DNA of 44,739 nt, taken from Saccharothrix deserti (GTDB lineage: Bacteria; Actinomycetota; Actinomycetes; Mycobacteriales; Pseudonocardiaceae). Below are positions 40,453 through 44,739 of this stretch, in pieces. The notes below the pieces were generated by a model. The model did no database searches. It saw only the letters and a list, made by a program, of their open reading frames with translations, and was not told the origin of the DNA. Where the stretch lies: assembly GCF_009769385.1 (NCBI RefSeq), contig NZ_ML775964.1, positions 1 through 44,739 of the forward strand, given 5' to 3'. Positions within the stretch are counted from its first letter, which is position 1. Each line of letters begins with the position of its first letter. The translations under genes and the position numbers were made by a program.

Positions 40453-41201
40453 TCCGCATCCTCGTGAGTATACTCGTAGAAAACCCAATGATCCGGCAAG
40501 GCTGTCGATTCGCCGTATTCCAGAACAGCGCCATCACTATCAATGAACCGATTGCGGCTCATCAGTATCGCTGACCCTTCGGGCACTCGCAGTTCGACAG
40601 CCTCATCCGCCGTCGCGAACCCAGCGGCATGCTGAACATACGTAGCAACAGCCAAACGCCCGGTTTGGGCTTCGACGTACTTAGGCGTGCCCTCGATGAT
40701 CCGGTCCGTAGAGAGCAGCAATGGCGCAGCTGCGGCAATGCCTCCGTCGAACCACGACACTGAGGTGGAAACCGGCGTGTCGTCGGCCGTGTAGGTGGTC
40801 CGCTGACGGCGGATGGCCGGCGCTCCCTCATCGAGGCCAAGCGCGTCAGCCACGTGGGCGGGCGCGGGGCTCAACGCCGCACTGCGGATCTTGGCGTAGT
40901 GGCCAGGCGGGTAGATCTTGCCTGTCCGATGGATCGCGATGCTGCGATCGCGTGCCGAGTGGTGAAGTGCGCCCTTCGTCTGCACGACCGTACCGACGCC
41001 GCTCACGGCGCGGGTCAGCCCTTCCGAACGAAGAGTGGACAACGCCTTCGCGGCTGTCGCGAGCGCCAGACCCCAGGTACGGGCGATCTCACGGGTGGAC
41101 GGCAGGGCATCCCCGTCTTTGAGTTCGCCCGCCTTGATCTGATCACGGAAGTGACGGGCCACCTGCAAGTACGGCGGCTCAGGGCGTTCGACCGTTGGCA
41201 C
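40449..41201 (-). CDS. GntR-family regulator with UTRA domain (KorSA-like candidate)
   Basis: 250 residues. N-terminal GntR winged helix: PYLQVARHFRDQIKAGELKDGDALPSTREIARTWGLALATAAKALSTLRSEGLTRAVSGVGTVV (about residues 10-75). The C-terminal UTRA/chorismate-lyase-like ligand domain includes ALGLDEGAPAIRRQRTTYTADDTPVSTSVSWFDGG and AILMSRNRFIDSDGAVLEYGESTALPDHWVFYEYT. KorSA of pSAM2 is of this type and blocks transfer and replication genes. Three similar operators lie between this gene and the divergent Z operon, so autoregulation and operon repression are likely. Coupling to purC raises the possibility that a purine-related ligand is sensed. Confidence 0.88.
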   Translation of the reverse strand: MPTVERPEPPYLQVARHFRDQIKAGELKDGDALPSTREIARTWGLALATAAKALSTLRSEGLTRAVSGVGTVVQTKGALHHSARDRSIAIHRTGKIYPPGHYAKIRSAALSPAPAHVADALGLDEGAPAIRRQRTTYTADDTPVSTSVSWFDGGIAAAAPLLLSTDRIIEGTPKYVEAQTGRLAVATYVQHAAGFATADEAVELRVPEGSAILMSRNRFIDSDGAVLEYGESTALPDHWVFYEYTHEDAE

Positions 41202-41227
41202 TTCAACCCTCCTCCGGCATGTCGCCA

Positions 41228-41325
41228 GCGTTCTAGTACGCCCACTCTAACAAGCCTGAAACCAGCAGGTCGGACGGCTAGCGCAGGTGTACTAGAACGC
41301 CATGTTGACTGCGTGCTAGTACACC
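41228..41325. promoter_or_regulatory. Three GTACTAG operators between gntR and the Z operon
   Basis: GGCGTACTAGAACGC (41228-41242, minus strand), GGTGTACTAGAACGC (41286-41300, plus) and GGTGTACTAGCACGC (41311-41325, minus). The last two make a 12-bp perfect inverted repeat, CAGGTGTACTAG and CTAGTACACCTG, around a 20-bp spacer. Consensus GGYGTACTAGMACGC. GntR-type KorSA binds such inverted elements in its own and the pra promoter in pSAM2. Confidence 0.75.
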
Positions 41326-41388
41326 TGCTAGCTTGCTGTTGTCGCAGTGATCGCAGCGGTTGCGGGAGTCGCGACAGACAGCCAGAAG

Positions 41389-41420
41389 CCCCGGTTGGGT
41401 GCTCCAACACCCAACCGGGG
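41389..41420 (+). terminator. Attenuator-like hairpin in the Z operon leader
   Basis: CCCCGGTTGGGTG (41389-41401), loop CTCCAA, CACCCAACCGGGG (41408-41420): 13 perfect base pairs between the operators and the first gene at 41454. No T-run, so it could act as an attenuator, RNA stabiliser or protein site. Confidence 0.65.
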
Positions 41421-41453
41421 CGGCACTTCACATCGAGGCGCAGGAGGCCAACG

Positions 41454-41681
41454 ATGCAGGTTGACGGTACCCGGATGTACCGGGTGAAGGCGGTCGCGGA
41501 GATGCTCGACGTCTCCGTCGCGACGATCTACCGGGCGATCGAGTCCGGTGCGTTGCGGGCGTTGAAGATCGGGACCGGCAAGGGTGCGTTGCGCGTTGAG
41601 GCCGACGCGATCACCGAGTACAAGAAGTCCTGTCAGCAGGCCGCGCTGGCGTCCACCACGGCGTTGCCGGAGGTGGCGTGA
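41454..41681 (+). CDS. HTH_17 excisionase-type DNA-binding protein (75 aa)
   Basis: ATG 41454 after CAGGAGG. MQVDGTRMYRVKAVAEMLDVSVATIYRAIESGALRALKIGTGKGALRVEADAITEYKKSC is a MerR/AlpA-like winged helix typical of Xis-type proteins. It stands as first gene of the Z operon, far from an integrase, so it may be a transcription activator rather than an excisionase. TGATG-coupled to the next gene. Confidence 0.82.
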   Translation: MQVDGTRMYRVKAVAEMLDVSVATIYRAIESGALRALKIGTGKGALRVEADAITEYKKSCQQAALASTTALPEVA

Positions 41682-42097
41682 TGAGCGCGCTGGCGGAATT
41701 GGTGGAGCTGGCTGCCCGGGTGTTGCGTGAGCACCCCGACGCGCCCCGTGTGATCGACGTCAGTGTCAGCGGCTACTCGCCAGGCGAGATCCGGTTTCAG
41801 CTCCCGGCCCGGTCGGAGTTGGGGGCGGTCGCACGCTGGGCGTTGGCGCTGGGCACCACTGTGGTGATCACCCCGCACAGCACCTACTACGGGATCACGG
41901 CGACCGCGCTCGTGTCGGCGCCCGGTATGGACGCGGTCCGTGTCGAGGTGTGGGACCACTTGGACTTGGCCCAGCTCATCACCTTGGCCCAGGTGCTCGG
42001 TCTGGTCGTGGACGCCCGTGGGGGACCGGTGGAGATCTCCCCGCAACGGCTGCTCGACGCGTTGGACGCCGTGGAACCCGTAGAGCGGGTGGCGTGA
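41681..42097 (+). CDS. Conserved AICE protein, paralogue of the 16902 gene (138 aa)
   Basis: ATG 41681. SVSGYSPGEIRFQLPARSELGAVARWALALGTTVVITPHSTYYGITATAL, then VRVEVWDHLDLAQLITLAQVLGLVVD and RLLDALDAVE. Same domain plan and the same conserved V-E-x-W-D-H-L block as the 16902 product, showing that elements Y and Z share this module. Function unknown. TGATG overlap with the following RRQRL gene. Confidence 0.78.
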   Translation: MSALAELVELAARVLREHPDAPRVIDVSVSGYSPGEIRFQLPARSELGAVARWALALGTTVVITPHSTYYGITATALVSAPGMDAVRVEVWDHLDLAQLITLAQVLGLVVDARGGPVEISPQRLLDALDAVEPVERVA

Positions 42098-42510
42098 TGT
42101 CGCGCCGTTCGCGCGTGGACGTGGTGCAGCTCTGGGATGGGCGGCATGTGCTGGCCCGTCACGAGGACGGGTTGCCGACGTTCAGGTTCGGTGCCGCGCC
42201 AAGAGGTCTGGCGACGCGTCGACAGCTGCGGGCGGCAGGGTTGCGGCCGGGTGGACACGGGCCGGTTGCGCAGATCAAGTGGAAGCGCGGGCGTCGGTGG
42301 GCTGCCTTGTACCGGGTCGATCTGGCCGCCGTGGTGCGGCCGATGACCCCGGCGAGGTGGACAGCGCACAAGGCGATGATGCGCGCCCGCCGGTTCTGCC
42401 GCACACACATGGCCTACGTGGACCACTGCGTCGTGGGGCCGCTCAAGCAATGCCGTGACTGCTTCGCGGCGGACACCACCGAGGACTACCCCGAGATGAG
42501 GGCTGCCTGA
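42097..42510 (+). CDS. RRQRL-motif zinc-binding protein (137 aa)
   Basis: ATG 42097. [34 protein letters not shown] is the RRQRL signature, then [58 protein letters not shown]. The Cys/His cluster (C-x2-H, H-C, C-x2-C) fits a zinc site. The 17635 product of Y is the short relative without it. Confidence 0.82.
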   Translation: MSRRSRVDVVQLWDGRHVLARHEDGLPTFRFGAAPRGLATRRQLRAAGLRPGGHGPVAQIKWKRGRRWAALYRVDLAAVVRPMTPARWTAHKAMMRARRFCRTHMAYVDHCVVGPLKQCRDCFAADTTEDYPEMRAA

Positions 42511-42875
42511 TGCTCAAGACCCTGACCTGCGTCGCACTCGTCTGCGACGAATGCCGCGAGAACCCCGAGAGCGAATACGGGGAACCCCACTTCGACACCG
42601 AGAACGACGCGTTGGCCTACGCCGCCGACGAAGGCTGGTCGGTGCAGTCGGGCGGACGGCTGGTCTGCCAGTACTGCACCGCTCGCAAGGTCTGCGAGGT
42701 CGAAGGCCACCAGTGGGGCCAGGTGTCGTGGTGTGCGTGCATCGCGGGCAAGTCGATGCACCCGCTCGTGCCGCGCACGTCGGACGGCCGGTGCACCAAC
42801 TCCTACGTCACCTGCAACCGCTGCACCACGTTCGAGTTCCGTCCCGGTACCGACGCGTTCCAGGCGGTGGCGTGA
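42510..42875 (+). CDS. Cys-rich zinc-ribbon protein (121 aa)
   Basis: ATG 42510. Cys pairs: CDEC (near 13-16), CQYC (near 53-56), CAC (near 75), and CNRC (near 106-109), with ALAYAADEGWSVQSGGRLVCQYC between. Probably two zinc ribbons. No named family. Its counterpart is not in the Y operon. Confidence 0.72.
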   Translation: MLKTLTCVALVCDECRENPESEYGEPHFDTENDALAYAADEGWSVQSGGRLVCQYCTARKVCEVEGHQWGQVSWCACIAGKSMHPLVPRTSDGRCTNSYVTCNRCTTFEFRPGTDAFQAVA

Positions 42876-43147
42876 TGAGCCGGGTGATCAAGGTGGCGTT
42901 GCTGCCGTTCGTGCTGGCGTGGTCGTTGCTGCGGCTGCTGTTCTGGCCGGCGGTGGTCGTGGCGGTCGCGTGGATCGTGGTCCCGGACGGCTCCGGGTGG
43001 TTCCTGGTCGTGCTCGGCGTGGTGGGTGTGTACCTGCTGGGCGCGTTCACCGCGTTCATGGCCGGTGCGCGCGGCCTGCTGCGGTCGTTGGACCGCGGCA
43101 CGGTGCACATCTCCCCCGGCGATCGTCGTTCGAAGAGGGGGAAGTGA
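42875..43147 (+). CDS. Small two-helix membrane protein (90 aa)
   Basis: ATG 42875. Helices: VALLPFVLAWSLLRLLFWPAVVVAVAWIVV and WFLVVLGVVGVYLLGAFTAFMAG, then a basic tail GDRRSKRGK. Spread-type (Spd) topology. Coupled to both neighbours by TGATG overlaps. Confidence 0.72.
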   Translation: MSRVIKVALLPFVLAWSLLRLLFWPAVVVAVAWIVVPDGSGWFLVVLGVVGVYLLGAFTAFMAGARGLLRSLDRGTVHISPGDRRSKRGK

Positions 43148-43926
43148 TGGCGAAGATCGGTGTCCGTAAGGCCGGGTTGTTCACGGTGATGTCGGGTGCT
43201 CTCGGGTTGACCGTGGGCGGTGAAGTCCAAGCCGTTCAGCCGCTGCTGGGTACGCCGATGGCCGTGGTGTTGGCCCTGGTGTTCGCGTTGTCGACGCTGC
43301 TGGCACTGCACGAGGTGACCGTGGCGCACTCCCGGTCGGCGCGGGTGTGGGCGTGGCTGGTGCTGGTGTTGGCCGGCGGTATGGAGTTGGGGCTCAACAC
43401 CTGGCACGCGCTGTCGGTGGGCAACCTGCCGACCCCCGCGGCTATCGCGGTCGGTGCCGGGCCGGTCGTACTGGCCGGGTTGCTGTCGCACCTGCTGACC
43501 CTGTCGGTGGACGAGCACCCCACACCCGCCCCGGCACCGGTACCCGCTCCCCCGGCCGCGCCCGTCCAGCCGACCCGTACCGACGTGGCCCCGGTACACC
43601 GCGAACCGGTGGCGGACAAGCCGACGCCGGTACGTGCAACCGCCGTCCGTACCGGTACGCCACCCCAGACCCGTAAGGCGGTCGCGGCCGGTACCCGTAC
43701 CGCGCCGAAGCCTCCGCGACCGGATGACGAACTGCTGGCCATCCTGTCCTACCCCGAACTCGTCGCCCGTGACGAGGACGGCACCGTGCCGGTACGCCGG
43801 GCCGCGCGTGAACTCGGGTGCGGCGTGGACCGCGCCCGGAAGTTGCTCGGACAGGTCGGGCTGCTGGCCGCCGGCCCCGACGAGGACACGCCGGTCCCGG
43901 CGCTGTCGCTGGTCGACGCGGTCTGA
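43147..43926 (+). CDS. SpdB/DUF2637-like membrane protein (259 aa)
   Basis: ATG 43147. Four membrane helices in the first 120 residues (LFTVMSGALGLTVGG, MAVVLALVFALSTLLALHEV, VWAWLVLVLAGGMELGLNTWHAL, AAIAVGAGPVVLAGLLSHLLTL), a Pro-rich linker, and a C-terminal HTH (DELLAILSYPELVARDEDGTVPVRRAARELGCGVDRARKLLGQVGLL). This matches the DUF2637/SpdB plan and that of the 19827 product. Likely partner of the translocase in spreading. Confidence 0.75.
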   Translation: MAKIGVRKAGLFTVMSGALGLTVGGEVQAVQPLLGTPMAVVLALVFALSTLLALHEVTVAHSRSARVWAWLVLVLAGGMELGLNTWHALSVGNLPTPAAIAVGAGPVVLAGLLSHLLTLSVDEHPTPAPAPVPAPPAAPVQPTRTDVAPVHREPVADKPTPVRATAVRTGTPPQTRKAVAAGTRTAPKPPRPDDELLAILSYPELVARDEDGTVPVRRAARELGCGVDRARKLLGQVGLLAAGPDEDTPVPALSLVDAV

Positions 43927-44030
43927 CCGTCCAGGGTGCGACACCCGCCCTTCCCCCGTGGGTGTCGTCGCCCGGTCGGCCCGAAAGCGCAGACCATCAC
44001 CATTCCCTCTGTCCCGAAAGGACACCCGAA

Positions 44031-44387
44031 ATGGCCGAGATGATGGCGTTCGGTGAGCCGGAGTTCTTCTCCACCAGCCAGATCCGCGACTACTGCGGCA
44101 ACGTCCGCAAGGTGCTCCGTCCGATGCACCACGAGCTGATGGTGAGCGCGGAGGAGCTGGCGGCGACGCTGAAGTACGTCAAGTCGGTGGACCCGAAGTT
44201 CCTCGGCACGGACTCCCGCGTGCGGGCCGTGCTGGTGGCCCGGCACATGCGCAACGCCGCCGACGCGCTGCTGGTCGCGCAGACGTCGGTGGTCAAGACC
44301 TACCTGTCCTTCCGCAAGCACTACGTGGTCGAGCTGGACGCGGCCGGGCACAAGGACAAGGGCCGCGCGTTCGACTTCAACGCCTGA
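44031..44387 (+). CDS. Conserved AICE protein of unknown role (118 aa)
   Basis: ATG 44031 with AAAGGA 9 nt upstream. Helical: IRDYCGNVRKVLRPMHHELMVSAEELAATLKYVKSVDPKFLG, RVRAVLVARHMRNAADALLVAQTSVVKTYLSFRKHYV. No membrane segment. It sits between the SpdB-like gene and the putative translocase gene, the place of small transfer proteins in AICEs. No named family. Confidence 0.68.
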   Translation: MAEMMAFGEPEFFSTSQIRDYCGNVRKVLRPMHHELMVSAEELAATLKYVKSVDPKFLGTDSRVRAVLVARHMRNAADALLVAQTSVVKTYLSFRKHYVVELDAAGHKDKGRAFDFNA

Positions 44388-44443
44388 CCCACCCGTACCG
44401 GCCTGGGTGACCGCGAGCAGTACGCACACGAGAGGAGTTCGAG

Positions 44444-44739
44444 ATGGGCAAGCGCAGCGGGGGCCACGCGGTCACCGAGCACGAGCAGGACAAGCAGTTC
44501 GGGTACTACGTCCCTCGCAAGTACTGGGCGTCCCGCGTGGCCCCCTACGCCGGGGAATGGGCGGCGGTCGGTGCGATGTGGGTAGCCGGTGCCGGTACGC
44601 ACCTGCTGTGCGCGGACTCCGAGGTGCTGCCCTGGGTCACCCCCGGACTGACGTTGCTGGGTACCGGGTTGTCGGCGGTGGCGTGGAAGGCGAGTGCCGC
44701 GCGCGGCATGGTGACCCGCCTGCACGCCACCGCCACCAC
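44444..44739 (+). CDS. Start of a membrane protein, probably the TraB-type translocase (partial)
   Basis: ATG 44444 after AGAGGAG; the frame is open to the window edge (98 residues). MGKRSGGHAVTEHEQDKQFGYYVPRKYWASRVAPY, then two membrane helices (WAAVGAMWVAGAGTHLLC and VTPGLTLLGTGLSAVAWKASA). A hydrophilic start with two helices followed by a long protein is how TraB translocases begin, and traB follows the SpdB gene in element Y. The motor domain is outside, so this is a guess from position. Confidence 0.6.
   Translation, partial: MGKRSGGHAVTEHEQDKQFGYYVPRKYWASRVAPYAGEWAAVGAMWVAGAGTHLLCADSEVLPWVTPGLTLLGTGLSAVAWKASAARGMVTRLHATAT

Larger units (their letters stand above)
34531..44739. mobile_element. 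Element Z: second AICE, left part
   Basis: Begins at the second att core and runs off the window. It holds a GntR-purC operon divergent from a transfer operon whose HTH, WDHL, RRQRL, Cys-rich and SpdB-like genes resemble those of element Y. Its own integrase, replication genes and right att are not visible. Putative arm sites: two direct TGGTCCAC copies at 34670-34677 and 34681-34688, unlike those of Y. Confidence 0.7.

Overview
The window is GC-rich actinomycete DNA. Its codon bias, ATGA/TGATG-coupled operons, GTG/TTG starts and actinomycete-type transfer genes suggest a member of the Pseudonocardiales; the order is an inference and no rRNA or housekeeping marker confirms it. Nearly everything here is mobile DNA. 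Two identical 46-bp copies of the 3' part of a tRNA-Pro(GGG) gene lie at 3793-3838 and 34531-34576. Both start in the anticodon loop and run to the acceptor end on the minus strand, and neither continues into a complete tRNA. I read this as a tandem pile-up of three integrative elements at one tRNA-Pro gene, with the intact tRNA beyond the right edge.

Element X (left, to about 3838) ends in a tyrosine integrase gene beside the first att copy. Leftward come a divergent regulator pair, a RecA-like ATPase gene and a cut-off IS1634-type transposase gene.

Element Y (about 3793-34576, 30.8 kb) is a complete actinomycete integrative and conjugative element (AICE). Its left third is cargo: a small membrane protein; a 2.8-kb IS701-family element carrying an alpha/beta hydrolase and an HxlR regulator; a membrane-anchored alpha/alpha-toroid protein divergent from a glycerophosphodiester phosphodiesterase; and a membrane protein with 53-residue repeats. 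Control genes follow (HTH-TPR, small membrane protein, GntR with operator). Then comes a long plus-strand operon: PycTM-like membrane protein, RRQRL protein, Nudix hydrolase (Pif-like), spread-type membrane proteins, FtsK/TraB translocase, a repeat-bearing His/Asp-rich protein, PP2C phosphatase, C5-cytosine methyltransferase, primase-polymerase, helicase, excisionase and integrase. A low-GC pair encoding a secreted protein and a lipoprotein sits between the integrase and the right att site.

Element Z (34531 to beyond 44739) starts with decayed genes, an endonuclease VII/IS3 chimera, a HEPN protein and a membrane protein. A gntR-purC-small-protein operon follows, divergent from a second transfer operon. 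Three copies of a GTACTAG operator and an attenuator-like hairpin separate the two. Several transfer-operon proteins (the 41681, 42097 and 43147 genes) resemble proteins of element Y, and the last gene runs off the window.

The shared plan is a GntR-type repressor and operator controlling a coupled transfer operon, replication by a primase-polymerase module (seen only in Y), and xis-int next to att. Besides the array, the most unusual points are an interspersed GGGGACGTGAC repeat found inside genes and between them, an AAACCCGC 8-mer array at two distant loci, a purC gene in a mobile-element operon, an IS whose transposase stop codon comes from its target site, and the toroid/GDPD gene pair.
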